Shown: positions 16,100 through 23,641, numbered from the stretch's first letter. The stretch: 64,000 bases of DNA from JBEKOF01 sp049513975 (GCA_049513975.1 JBEKVM010000006.1:1-64000), one strand, 5' to 3'. Program-made: numbers and translations. The notes: generated by a model not told the origin, from the sequence alone.

Positions 16100-16198
16100 A
16101 GGTAGGGCGGGCACTCCGCTGCCCGCCGTCCGGCATAGGCACTGGAAGCAGCGTCACACTACCGTCATGCGGCGGGCAGGGGACTGCCCGCCCTACCA
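16100..16198. repeat. Imperfect palindrome of about 99 bp
   Basis: The outer arms GGTAGGGCGGGCA (16100) and TGCCCGCCCTACC (ending 16198) are exact inverted repeats. Each arm contains a further GCGGGCA/TGCCCGC-type match, so a branched structure is possible. Confidence 0.65.
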
Positions 16199-16216
16199 TC
16201 CATGACTGACGCATTA

Positions 16217-16326
16217 GCGGGCGCAACTTGACACCCGCGCCATAAATCAGACTGGGGGCAAGGTCACCCCTAGAACCCACAGTCAGGAAGCCTTCGCCAT
16301 GGCGCGGGTGTCGAGTTGCGCCCCGC
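16217..16326. mobile_element. MITE-like element with 27-bp inverted ends and flanking duplication
   Basis: The left end GCGGGCGCAACTTGACACCC continues to CGCGCCAT at 16243. The right end, read on the other strand from 16326, gives the same sequence with one substitution and one extra G. The 110-bp element has no coding capacity, and GCATTA is found at both outer borders (16211-16216 and 16325-16330), as expected of a target duplication overlapping the end. Confidence 0.6.
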
Positions 16327-16344
16327 ATTAGCTCCTGGGTTGAC

Positions 16345-17226
16345 ATGGGTTGGAAACGTGGTTTGATGCGCGGCATGGCGCGGGAACATTCCCAATGGTC
16401 AAAGCTTTTGCCGGCGCGGGCGCTGGCCGCCGCGCTGACGCTGGCTTGCCTTGTTTTGCGCGGACAGCAGCCGGCAACCAACCTGCCCGCCACCAACGCG
16501 ACCCCGCCCGCCCGCGGCGACGGCGCGGCGTTTGATCCGTTCGAGCGCGCCATGCTGCCGCCCGACCTCTCCTCGCCAGAGGTGAAATCCAACATGCCCA
16601 TCCGCGAAATCAGTCCCGGCATTTTTGAATTGGGCGATGTGCGGATTGACAAGGCGCAGCGCACTGTCAGTTTCCCGGCCCGGTTGAATCTGGATCAAGG
16701 CCCGATGGAGTACTTCCTGGTCACCAGTTGGGGCAAGACCCACGAGAGCATCCTCAAGACCGACACCGAACCGTTTCGCATCCACTTGGCCATGCTGCTG
16801 CTTGACGCCAAGGCCGGCGGTCCCACCACCGCCACCAACGACCCGCCCGTCAGCGTGGGAGGGTTTGTTTCCCATCCCTCCAAGGTGCGCCTGCCAGGCG
16901 AAGCGGTTTCCATCGAGCTGAAGTGGACCGTGAACGGAAAAGAGACGCGCAAGCGGGCCGAGGAAATGATTTTCAACACCGAACAAAATTCGGTCATGCG
17001 CGGGGGCGACTGGGTCTATACCGGTTCCCGCGTGATCGAGGGGCTTTTCCTGGCGGAAATTGACGGCTCGGTCGTTTCCCTGGTGACCGACGGCGAAGCC
17101 CTCATCAACAATGAAGGAACCGGCCACGACAACGACACCATCTGGCTGGCCAACACCAACAGCCTGCCCCCGACCAACACTCCGGTCACCGTGAGCATCA
17201 AGCTGAATCCGCCAACGGGAAAATAG
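16345..17226 (+). CDS. YdjY-domain secreted protein, 293 aa
   Basis: An Ala/Leu-rich signal peptide (LPARALAAALTLACLVL) lies near residues 22-38. Translation may begin at 16345 or at the ATG at 16375, which leaves a shorter, more typical signal. The mature part has the YdjY pattern: GDVRIDKAQRTVSFPARLNL, MEYFLVTSWGKTHESILKTD, and IHLAMLLLDAKAGGP, found in many planctomycete and verrucomicrobial secreted proteins of unknown function. The protein ends in an Asn/Thr-rich segment. It is followed by a palindromic GGATGG/CCATCC repeat. Confidence 0.75.
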   Translation: MGWKRGLMRGMAREHSQWSKLLPARALAAALTLACLVLRGQQPATNLPATNATPPARGDGAAFDPFERAMLPPDLSSPEVKSNMPIREISPGIFELGDVRIDKAQRTVSFPARLNLDQGPMEYFLVTSWGKTHESILKTDTEPFRIHLAMLLLDAKAGGPTTATNDPPVSVGGFVSHPSKVRLPGEAVSIELKWTVNGKETRKRAEEMIFNTEQNSVMRGGDWVYTGSRVIEGLFLAEIDGSVVSLVTDGEALINNEGTGHDNDTIWLANTNSLPPTNTPVTVSIKLNPPTGK

Positions 17227-17230
17227 GGCG

Positions 17231-17325
17231 GGGATGGAGGATGGAGGATGGAGGATGGATGAAGAATTTGACGGGGCAGCATTGGCATCCTCTCCGCATC
17301 CATCCTCCATCCTCCATCTTCTATC
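17231..17325. repeat. GGATGGA tandem repeat forming an inverted repeat
   Basis: Tandem GGATGGA units at 17231-17262 are mirrored by CCATCCTCCATCCTCCAT at 17299-17320. The arrangement lies between convergent genes and could form a long hairpin acting as a bidirectional terminator, although no clean T-tract follows. Confidence 0.65.
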
Positions 17326-18154
17326 CTCGCTTAAAATCCATCCTCGCTTCCGCGCGCCTGGCTTCGCGCGCCACGCGCTCCACTTTCCGGCGCAGCCATC
17401 CATTGTTGGCCAGCATTTGATAGCGGTGCTCGCCGGCGATCGGTCTGTGCCAGAACTCGCCGCCAGCCCGCTCCAGGATGAAACCAGCCGCCGCGATGTC
17501 CCAGATCCGGACGCCTGATTCGACATAAGCGTCGAAGCGTCCGCTGGCCACGTAAGCCAGGCAGAGCGCCGCGGACCCCGTCATCCGCATTTTAAGCACG
17601 CGCCGCACCAGGGCGTTGAAGACCGGCAGGTTTTCCCGCAAACTCGCCGCGTCCTTGGAAAAACCGATGGCCACGATGGCCGCATCCAGTTTTTTTCTCG
17701 CGCTGACATGGATGATCTTGCCGTTGAGCCGCGCCGGGGCGCCGCGCACCGCCGTGAAAAGTTCGCCGCAAAACGGATCATAGACCACCCCGATGATGGT
17801 CTCGTAGTCCCCTGCCCTCTCGTCGCGTTCTTGCAGCGCGATGGAGACGCAGGCATGAGGGACGCCATAAGTGAAATTGACCGTGCCGTCAATCGGATCC
17901 ACCACCCAGCGCAGCTTCGGCTCCGCCGGCCCGGCCATGCCCTCCTCCCCCAGCAGCCCCGAGCCGGGGAATGCGCCCAGCAGAATGGCCTGGATGATTT
18001 TTTGACAGCGGACATCCAGGTCCAGCTTGATGTCGTAGCGGGACTGGAAATCTATTTTCTTCTTGACGGATTGATGGCGGCGCATCAGGGCGCCGGCCCG
18101 CCGCGCCGCCTTGACCGCGCAAGCCAGCGCCTTTTTTTGCCCGCTGGTTTTCAT
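17321..18154 (-). CDS. Inositol monophosphatase family protein
   Basis: The 277-residue protein carries the metal-binding motifs of the family: GLLGEEG (Glu pair at 70-71), WVVDPIDGTVNF (Asp86, Asp89) and VRIWDIAAAGFILERAGG near the C-terminus. These enzymes hydrolyse inositol phosphates or related phosphates (3'-phosphoadenosine phosphate, fructose bisphosphate) with Mg2+. The substrate is not determinable here. ATG at 18154 overlaps the fumarase stop by 4 bp, so it is translated after fumC. Confidence 0.9.
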   Translation of the reverse strand: MKTSGQKKALACAVKAARRAGALMRRHQSVKKKIDFQSRYDIKLDLDVRCQKIIQAILLGAFPGSGLLGEEGMAGPAEPKLRWVVDPIDGTVNFTYGVPHACVSIALQERDERAGDYETIIGVVYDPFCGELFTAVRGAPARLNGKIIHVSARKKLDAAIVAIGFSKDAASLRENLPVFNALVRRVLKMRMTGSAALCLAYVASGRFDAYVESGVRIWDIAAAGFILERAGGEFWHRPIAGEHRYQMLANNGWLRRKVERVAREARRAEARMDFKRG

Positions 18155-19548
18155 TCGCCACCGGGAGCGGTTTGTTTGGCCGGGTCGAGCAACTCCTCCA
18201 GGCGGGCCGGCTCCAGACCGGAGATTTCCAGGGCCACCTGGCGCACGGTGCGATTGGTTTCAAAGGCGACTTTGGCAATTTTCGCCGCCTTGTCGTAGCC
18301 GATGACCGGCGCCAGAATGGTGCAGTTGGAAAGGCTCAATTCCAGGTTGTTGCGGCATTTGTCGCGATCCACTTCCAACCCCGCCACGCAACGCCGCGCA
18401 AAAACATCGCTGGCCGTCGCCAGCAGTTCGATGGACTGCAACAGATTATGCGCCATCACCGGCAGCATGACGTTGAGTTCAAAGTTGCCAAAACTGCCGC
18501 TGAAAGTGATGGCGGCGTCGTTGCCCAGCACTTGGGCGCAAACTTGCAGGACCATCTCGCACATCACCGGATTTACCTTGCCGGGCATGATGGACGAGCC
18601 GGGCTGGGTGGCGGGCAATTTCAATTCGCCCAGCCCCAGGCGCGGACCGGAGCCGAGCAGCCGGATATCGTTGGCGATCTTGATCAGGCTCACGGCCACC
18701 GTCTTGAGCATCCCGCTGGCTTCCACCACCGCGTCGCGTCCGCCTTGCGCCTCGAAATGATCCGCCGCTTCGCGCAGCGGCAGGTTCATTTCGGCGGCCA
18801 GCCGCGCAATGGTGCGGCGGGCAAATTCGGGATGGGTGTTGATGCCGGTGCCGACGGCGGTGCCGCCCAGGGCCAATTCGCCCAGGTCTTTCTCCGCCAT
18901 GCGCAACCGGGCCAGTCCATGTTGGAGCTGGCTGGCGTAACCGCCGAATTCCTGGCCGAGCCGGATGGGCGTGGCGTCCTGCAAATGGGTGCGCCCGATT
19001 TTAAGCACGTCGTGAAATTCCGCCGCTTTCCGTTGCAACGCCTCCTGCAATCCGGTCAGCGCCGGAATCAGCCGCCGTTCCATCGCCTCGAGCGCGGCCA
19101 GGTGGATGGCCGTGGGAATGACATCGTTGCTCGATTGCCCGCGGTTGACGTGGTCGTTGGGGTGAACCAGTTTCTCGCCCCGTTTGCCCCCGAGCAACTC
19201 CATGGCGCGGTTGGCAATGACCTCGTTGGCGTTCATGTTGGTGGACGTGCCCGAGCCGGTCTGAAAAATGTCCAGCACAAATTCCCCGTCCCACTTGCCG
19301 TCGGCCACCTCCTGCGCGGCCTGGACAATGGCGCCGGCCAGGGCCGGCTTGAGTCCGCCCAGTTCCTGGTTGGTCAGCGCGGCGTGCTTCTTAATCAAGC
19401 CCAGGGCGTGGATGAAGGAGCGCGGGAAACGCAGGTTGCTGATGGGAAAATTCTCCACGGCCCGCGCCGTCTGCGCGCCATAATAGGCGCGGGCGGGGAT
19501 TTGCATCGGACCCATGGAATCGCTCTCGGTGCGGAATGGTTCGTTCAT
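18151..19548 (-). CDS. fumC: Fumarate hydratase class II
   Basis: The 465-residue protein is full length for class II fumarase, which interconverts fumarate and L-malate in the TCA cycle without an iron-sulfur cluster. It contains SGTSTNMNANEVIANRA, HPNDHVNRGQSSNDVIPTAI, the superfamily signature GSSIMPGKVNPVMCEMV and the closing KAAKIAKVAFETNRTVRQVA. The start ATG 19548 (MNEPFRTESDSMGPM) fits known homologues. The inositol monophosphatase gene follows with a 4-bp overlap. An antisense open frame of similar length is a composition artefact. Confidence 0.96.
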   Translation of the reverse strand: MNEPFRTESDSMGPMQIPARAYYGAQTARAVENFPISNLRFPRSFIHALGLIKKHAALTNQELGGLKPALAGAIVQAAQEVADGKWDGEFVLDIFQTGSGTSTNMNANEVIANRAMELLGGKRGEKLVHPNDHVNRGQSSNDVIPTAIHLAALEAMERRLIPALTGLQEALQRKAAEFHDVLKIGRTHLQDATPIRLGQEFGGYASQLQHGLARLRMAEKDLGELALGGTAVGTGINTHPEFARRTIARLAAEMNLPLREAADHFEAQGGRDAVVEASGMLKTVAVSLIKIANDIRLLGSGPRLGLGELKLPATQPGSSIMPGKVNPVMCEMVLQVCAQVLGNDAAITFSGSFGNFELNVMLPVMAHNLLQSIELLATASDVFARRCVAGLEVDRDKCRNNLELSLSNCTILAPVIGYDKAAKIAKVAFETNRTVRQVALEISGLEPARLEELLDPAKQTAPGGE

Positions 19549-19584
19549 AGATGTAGTTTAATGCGCTATTAGGGGCTAAAAAGC

Positions 19585-20469
19585 TCAAAGTTTCAAAAAC
19601 TTTTTTGCCAGTGGCGGCCCCGCGCCCCAAATCATCCCCATGGCCAGGCCGGCGCCATGCGCGCCGTTGGCGACATGCGGAATAATATGGAAGAGGCAAA
19701 GGAAGAACCAGCCCACCATCATCACGACATCGGCTGGATTGAGACGCAAGCCGGAAGCGGGATCCAGTTTGCCGCGCATCCAGATGAAGCCAAACAAGCC
19801 GTAAAGCACGCCCGACATTCCGCCAAACACCGGCCCGCCCGCCAAATCCTGCCCTAAATTCGAGCCAACCCCAATCACCAGCACCATGAGGAGCAGCGTC
19901 CCGGTTCCTTTCCTGGCCTCGATCATCGAGCCGAGGTCTTTCAACCAAAGCATGTTGAACAGCAAATGAATCAAACTCATGTGAATGAAGATCGGGGTGA
20001 TCAGCCGCCAAACCTCGCCCTGGTGGACTTCCGGCAAAGTTCTTGTCTCCGGCGCAAGACTCATAAAGAGGTGTTGGTAATACTTCATGCCGTCCGGCGG
20101 AAACCCGGCCATCAGCGCCAGGCCGATGCACGCGCCCATCAGCACCACGGTCAGCGGCCCCAGATGGTAGCTCCCCCACAACGTGTCCGGCGTCAGAACG
20201 CGTTTGGCAAATTCGCTTTTTTCCTTCTCCTCGCGTTGCCGGATGGCGCCGGCCTTTTCCGAAGCGCGCCGAAACTTCGGATCATTGGGATGCGCCAGAA
20301 AATCCGCCAGCGCCTGGTGGCTGGCCTCCAATTGGTCTTCCGAAAAGACCCAGACCGCCCACTGTCCGTCCGGCTCCGGTTCGACCGCGTTGCGGATTTC
20401 CAGGCAGGTCAAAAAATCGCCAAAAGTCTTGGCGTTGGATTCACTATTTAAGCGGCCGATCAGTCGCAT
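19585..20469 (-). CDS. Rhomboid-family intramembrane serine protease
   Basis: The 294-residue protein starts at ATG 20469 (MRLIGRLNSESNAKTFGDFL) with an N-terminal cytoplasmic domain, followed by about six membrane helices. The rhomboid motifs are present: HLLFNMLWLKDLG, the catalytic serine S219 in GGMSGVLYGLFG and the catalytic histidine H271 in NGAHGAGL. It would cleave transmembrane substrates inside the membrane. It ends 36 bp upstream of fumC on the same strand, so transcription may continue into fumC. Confidence 0.92.
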   Translation of the reverse strand: MRLIGRLNSESNAKTFGDFLTCLEIRNAVEPEPDGQWAVWVFSEDQLEASHQALADFLAHPNDPKFRRASEKAGAIRQREEKEKSEFAKRVLTPDTLWGSYHLGPLTVVLMGACIGLALMAGFPPDGMKYYQHLFMSLAPETRTLPEVHQGEVWRLITPIFIHMSLIHLLFNMLWLKDLGSMIEARKGTGTLLLMVLVIGVGSNLGQDLAGGPVFGGMSGVLYGLFGFIWMRGKLDPASGLRLNPADVVMMVGWFFLCLFHIIPHVANGAHGAGLAMGMIWGAGPPLAKKFLKL

Positions 20470-20894
20470 ATTTCTGTGGCCGTGGAGCATGGCGCACCCG
20501 CCGCCCAAAACACAGCAAAAAACGGTGAAAGGGGGTGGGATGATGGAGTGCAGGAGTGCAGGAGTGCTGGAGTGATGGGGAAGACAGGAGGAGTTCCACC
20601 GTCCTGGCGGCGGCTCAGCGATGTCAATATAATGTTAATACTCTGATGGGGATGGTTCAGAAAAAACACCTTGATTAGGCACGATCAGGGGTTATGGCGT
20701 ACCAGATTGTTGCTCATTGAAAGTGTAAAGATTTCCGACATTCCACCGATCACCCCGTCCGCAATTCCCTTTACTTGCCTCCAGTCTGCCCGTTTGATGA
20801 TTAGATCAAAAGCAAAAATTCCCCGCCAAAAAAGCGCCGCACACTTGCCGCTCGCATTCGTGAACTGGCAAAGACTGACGTTTTCGCTGCTGAG
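20470..20894. other. Intergenic region leading into a candidate island
   Basis: It contains short tandem GGAGTGCAG units near 20548-20574, the left 22-bp inverted repeat of the candidate island (20689-20710) and the possible upstream frame discussed for the gene at 20895. Confidence 0.5.
20689..20710 (+). repeat. Left inverted repeat of candidate island (22 bp)
   Basis: GGGTTATGGCGTACCAG plus ATTGT. Its perfect reverse complement occurs at 24449-24470. Shorter matches (ATAATGTTAA near 20631 and near 24540 inverted; AGGCACGAT next to both) extend the similarity outward. Confidence 0.75.
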
Positions 20895-21416
20895 ATGCTC
20901 GCCACACGTGGAAAAGAGTTCACGCCGCTTGAAATTCAGTTGAATCTCTTTTACCAAGCCCTGATGGAGTGGAGGCAAATTAAAGCAGGGGTGAAAACCG
21001 CCGCGCAAAAGGTTATGGAGAATGCTCCTGACTGGCCCAAAGATTTAATCGCGCGCTATCCGGTTGAAATTGAAAAAGGAATTTCAAAAGCCGCCGCCGA
21101 TCTTGGTCAACGCATGGTCAATGCCATAGCGGCCAGGGACGATGCGACGCTTTTTGAAATTTCCGAGGCGGTAAAATTTCTAAAGTCATTCAAACCGCAT
21201 GGAGATAGAATCCGGGAACGGCTTCTTTTACTGAAACATCTTTCCAAAGAAAAGTTGCTCAAGGACGGAACAGAGAGAGAGTGGACAATCAGCGAAATTG
21301 CCAGGCTTGTTGAATGGCCACGAGCAAAAAGCAAGGATGGGTTTGCTCGCCTTCGGAGATTGTGTGGCGATTATGATTTGCACATCGCACCTTCAAGACC
21401 TCTAAGGAAAAAGTGA
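20895..21416 (+). CDS. Hypothetical protein, 173 aa or longer
   Basis: The ATG at 20895 opens a basic, helical protein (MLATRGKEFTPLEIQLNLFY) ending in IAPSRPLRKK. In the same frame the coding pattern clearly extends upstream to 20805 (KKRRTLAARIRELAKTDVF) without an ATG, while a different frame has ATG 20797 (MIRSKAKIPRQK). The two meet at an A6 run at 20828-20833. The true start may thus involve a frameshift, a rare start codon or a mutation. The C-terminal part (TISEIARLVEWPRAKSKDGF) looks like a helix-turn-helix. Family not recognised. Confidence 0.6.
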   Translation: MLATRGKEFTPLEIQLNLFYQALMEWRQIKAGVKTAAQKVMENAPDWPKDLIARYPVEIEKGISKAAADLGQRMVNAIAARDDATLFEISEAVKFLKSFKPHGDRIRERLLLLKHLSKEKLLKDGTEREWTISEIARLVEWPRAKSKDGFARLRRLCGDYDLHIAPSRPLRKK

Positions 21417-21513
21417 CGGCTTAAAAGTCTTGATGACATTCGAGACAAATTCTCCGCCCGTGGTAAATTCCCCTCACGGCGTGGAACCCGTTTGAAGGCG
21501 CATTGAAATTTCG

Positions 21514-21581
21514 GAACCGTCTTGCATCCAAAATGCCCGCGCCTGGGTTTTTCCACTTGGATGCAGGGCGGTTCTTTTTTT
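21514..21581 (+). terminator. Long-stem rho-independent terminator
   Basis: GAACCGTCTTGCATCCAA pairs with TTGGATGCAGGGCGGTTC with a few mismatches and is followed by TTTTTTT. It lies about 100 bp after the gene at 20895-21416. Confidence 0.75.
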
Positions 21582-21603
21582 GAGGTGAATTATGTAAACA
21601 AGA

Positions 21604-21673
21604 AAAATAAAAAGGGCCAACCCGGAAACCGGGCCAGCCCTGAGAGTTGAAAAACGCGCCGGGGCAATCCGGC
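21604..21673 (-). terminator. Two tandem minus-strand terminators
   Basis: Read on the minus strand, GCCGG-loop-CCGGC followed by GCG and TTTTT (21673-21650) precedes GGGCTGGCCCGG-TTT-CCGGGTTGGCCC followed by TTTTTATTTTT (21640-21604). This implies a minus-strand transcript entering from above 21700, although no convincing gene lies there. Confidence 0.6.
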
Positions 21674-21681
21674 AGGGTTTC

Positions 21682-21999
21682 CACTTAGACTATGGCAATC
21701 CTACCAGACTTTTACCCGGCGTCAACCTGAAAATTTAAACGCACTCGAATTATGCACATAAAAAAATGTGCCGTGCGCGTTGATCGTCGGCGTTTTGTCG
21801 TTTTCCGACCCATGCGAATATGCAAGGGAGGGATGCGAGGCACAACACGGATGGTCATACGCAGATAATCGGCAAATAAGCCCCGGCAGGGTAACGGGCC
21901 GGGCATCTAAGTGACTGATTACAAAATAAGTTGCTTAGAAGTGGCAGAAAACGAGAATATCCATTGACAATACGCCACCGCTGGCGTATCGTGTGGGTG
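21682..21999. other. Intergenic stretch, possible minus-strand small transcript
   Basis: A 64-codon minus-strand frame (21906-21712) is Arg-rich but not convincing. The two minus-strand terminators just downstream make a small untranslated or peptide-coding transcript plausible. A hairpin GCCCCGGC/GGGCCGGGC-like pair lies at 21878-21905. Confidence 0.3.
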
Positions 22000-22155
22000 A
22001 TGAAAATAAATAAAGCAGCGCAAATGCTTGGCCGTCTTGGCGGTCAAGTTAAAGGAAAGTGCAAAGCCCGCACAAGCGAGCAAGCGCGGGCCGCTGTAAT
22101 GGCCCGTTGGAATAAACCGGGCGCAAGGAAATCAGAGCAAAAAGTGAAAACGTAA
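22000..22155 (+). CDS. Small basic protein with a G...ARW motif, 51 aa
   Basis: ATG 22000 starts MKINKAAQMLGRLGGQVKGK, followed by KARTSEQARAAVMARWNKPG and a Lys-rich tail. The 'GG..k.k.rt.eq.r.a..ARW' pattern is the short motif also found at the N-terminus of the P63C-domain protein at 39431-40417, which sits next to the other IS1-type transposase. It ends 10 bp before the structured leader of the transposase gene. It is probably nucleic-acid binding by composition, but this is inference. Confidence 0.6.
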   Translation: MKINKAAQMLGRLGGQVKGKCKARTSEQARAAVMARWNKPGARKSEQKVKT

Positions 22156-22164
22156 AAAACAAAT

Positions 22165-22266
22165 GCCCTGTCAGTGTTGAAGCACTGGCAGGGCGCAACC
22201 AAAGGCTTTCGCCTAAAGTCGGTATCGCTAGATACACCGACAATTTACAGCGGGGGCCGGAAAAGG
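22165..22266 (+). ncRNA. Structured leader of the IS1-type transposase gene, copy A
   Basis: Hairpin 1 (22165-22194) pairs GCCCTGTCAGTG with CACTGGCAGGGC. A linker GCGCAACCAAAGGC follows, then hairpin 2 (22218-22241) pairing GTCGG-TATC with GATA-CA-CCGAC around GCTA. The ribosome site CCGGAAAAGG (22257-22266) lies just before ATG 22271. The leader of the second transposase (40541-40655) has the same order of elements with compensating base changes. Whether it acts as RNA or as transposon-end DNA is not known. Confidence 0.55.
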
Positions 22267-22270
22267 TCAA

Positions 22271-23248
22271 ATGAATTGCCGGTGCTGTCAGAGTGAGGAA
22301 ATCAAAAAGTTTGGTTCATATTCAAATCGCAATCGCACGGTTCACCGTTTCCAGTGCCTCCGTTGCGGCAAGACGTTCTCAGAGTCGCAACCGCTCGCCG
22401 GGGTGCGTATCGCATCCGACAAGGCTGCGCTGGTGGTTCAAATGCTCTGTGAGGGTGTCGGGGTGCGGGCCGCTGGCAGGCTGGCGGGTGTGAACCGGAA
22501 CACCGTTTTAAACATCCTCGAAACAGCGGGCCAGCATTGCGGGGAATTGCTCAATACGCGGCTGGTAAACCTTAAAGTGTCCAGCATTGAAATTGACGAG
22601 GTTTTCGGATTCGTAAATTGCCTCGAAATGAACACCGACCCGGACAACCCAAAAGACCAGATGTACGGCGATCAATACGTCTTTTTAGGCATGGAGCGGA
22701 CAAGCAAGCTCATTGTCCATTATGAAATCGGCAAGCGCAATAGCGGCACGAGCAACGATTTTCTGCGCGGATTGAAAGCCCGCATTGACGGGCGGTTTCA
22801 ACTCACCAGCGACGGTTTCGCGGATTATTGCGGGGTCAATTATGGCTGGGTCAAGCAAATCTTTGGGGAACAAGTGGATTATGGAATCGAAATCAAAAAA
22901 TACGGCTTGCAAGACCTGTTCCCTAAAATAAAGCGCCATCGGGAAACCCCGGTTGTTTTGCAATGGCTCACGCGCAAGGCGCTAATCGGCAAGCCCGATA
23001 TGTCCAAAGTGACCGTAAACCACATGGAGCGGGCCAACCTGAGTGTTCGCCTGTTCAACCGCCGGTTCACCCGCAAAACGCTCGGGTACTCGAAATGCTT
23101 GCGGAATCACCGCCTTGCCGTTGCCTTGCAGATTGCCCATTTCAACTTTTGCCGGGTGCATTCCGCGCACAAGCAAACCCCGGCAATGGCGGCAGGGCTG
23201 GCCGATCACGTTTGGACGGTGGCGGAATTGCTGGCAACGGCGATTTGA
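22271..23248 (+). CDS. IS1-family transposase with zinc ribbon, intact
   Basis: The 325-residue protein has an N-terminal zinc ribbon (Cys3/Cys6 and Cys29/Cys32, RFQCLRCGKTFSESQ), a helix-turn-helix (GVRAAGRLAGVNRNTVLNIL) and a DDE core: Asp109 in IEIDEVFGF, Asp181 in LTSDGFADY and Glu253 in NHMERANLSVR. The ending KTLGYSKCLRNH is typical of IS1 transposases encoded in one frame. It would cut and join element ends. Start ATG 22271 follows CCGGAAAAGG. A C-terminal fragment of a near relative survives at 4368-4670. Confidence 0.9.
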   Translation: MNCRCCQSEEIKKFGSYSNRNRTVHRFQCLRCGKTFSESQPLAGVRIASDKAALVVQMLCEGVGVRAAGRLAGVNRNTVLNILETAGQHCGELLNTRLVNLKVSSIEIDEVFGFVNCLEMNTDPDNPKDQMYGDQYVFLGMERTSKLIVHYEIGKRNSGTSNDFLRGLKARIDGRFQLTSDGFADYCGVNYGWVKQIFGEQVDYGIEIKKYGLQDLFPKIKRHRETPVVLQWLTRKALIGKPDMSKVTVNHMERANLSVRLFNRRFTRKTLGYSKCLRNHRLAVALQIAHFNFCRVHSAHKQTPAMAAGLADHVWTVAELLATAI

Positions 23249-23449
23249 AGGAGGCTGACACATTCTACGCCAGTCAAAAGAGATTGTATCCACTTTATAT
23301 TAAAATGAGAATATAGGTTCTAATGTCAAGAGTGTACATCAGAAAGTGTGCTTAATGTTGAACTGGCAGAAGTTGATAAAAAACTTCTTGCAAGAATTTG
23401 TGCAAATGCGCAAATCATGCGACTGTAATACAGAGTTCTTTGTTATTGG
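23249..23449. other. Short AT-richer stretch after the transposase gene
   Basis: No gene or clear inverted end of the transposable element is recognised. The sequence TGACACATTCTACGCCAG just after the stop has a loose counterpart after the second transposase. Confidence 0.3.
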
Positions 23450-23546
23450 TGCCGATGACGGGACTTGAACCCGCAAGACCGTTCTCCTAATCACAGGCGG
23501 TCACTGGTTCCCAAAACCAGTGCGTTTACCGTTTCGCCACATCGGC
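23450..23546 (-). tRNA. Class II (leucine-type) tRNA with anticodon UGG
   Basis: The minus strand folds into a full cloverleaf. Acceptor GCCGATG/CATCGGC has discriminator A. The D-arm is GCG-AAACGGTAAA-CGC. The anticodon arm is CTGGT-TTTGGGA-ACCAG with anticodon TGG. A long variable arm has GACCG/CGGTC, and the T-arm is GCGGG-TTCAAGT-CCCGT. Body, A73, A14 and the long variable arm match leucine tRNAs, and one base (G35 for A) separates the anticodon from the leucine UAG. The anticodon would read proline CCA codons. G1:C72 differs from the C1:G72 of bacterial proline tRNAs. CCA is not encoded. Confidence 0.8.
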
Positions 23547-23570
23547 CCACTTCAAAGAGCAGCAGCACGG

Positions 23571-23641
23571 GGTGATGTACGGGAGTCGAACCCGCTCCTT
23601 CCAGGTACAGACTGGAAATGCGCCGTCACACCTACATCACC
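23571..23641 (-). tRNA. Non-canonical tRNA-like gene, apparent anticodon UGU
   Basis: The minus strand gives an 8-bp acceptor (GGTGATGT/ACATCACC), a short D-arm (GTG-TGACGG-CGC), an anticodon arm TTCCAG-TCTGTAC-CTGGAA and a T-arm GCGGG-TTCGACT-CCCGT. The centre of the loop is TGT (threonine), but base 33 is C instead of the near-invariant U and position 8 is not U in the best register. The G-1:C73-like end pair recalls tRNA-His, but the anticodon does not. It lies 24 bp upstream of the class II tRNA on the same strand and shares its T-stem. It may be degenerate or specialised. Confidence 0.55.

Larger units (their letters stand above)
15934..16344. other. Divergent intergenic region with two palindromic elements
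   Basis: It separates the minus-strand ATP-grasp operon from the plus-strand YdjY gene and should contain both promoters. Two inverted-repeat structures occupy 16100-16198 and 16217-16326. No gene is supported. Confidence 0.55.

Noticed and set aside
18172..19572. Plus-strand 466-codon open frame antisense to fumC
   Set aside because: It covers fumC almost exactly, a pattern expected from GC-rich codon bias, and its sequence has no recognisable domains.
22165..22270. OMEGA/HEARO-type guide RNA of an IscB/TnpB element
   Set aside because: The neighbouring protein is a DDE transposase with a zinc ribbon, with no RuvC or HNH motif, and the leader is much shorter.
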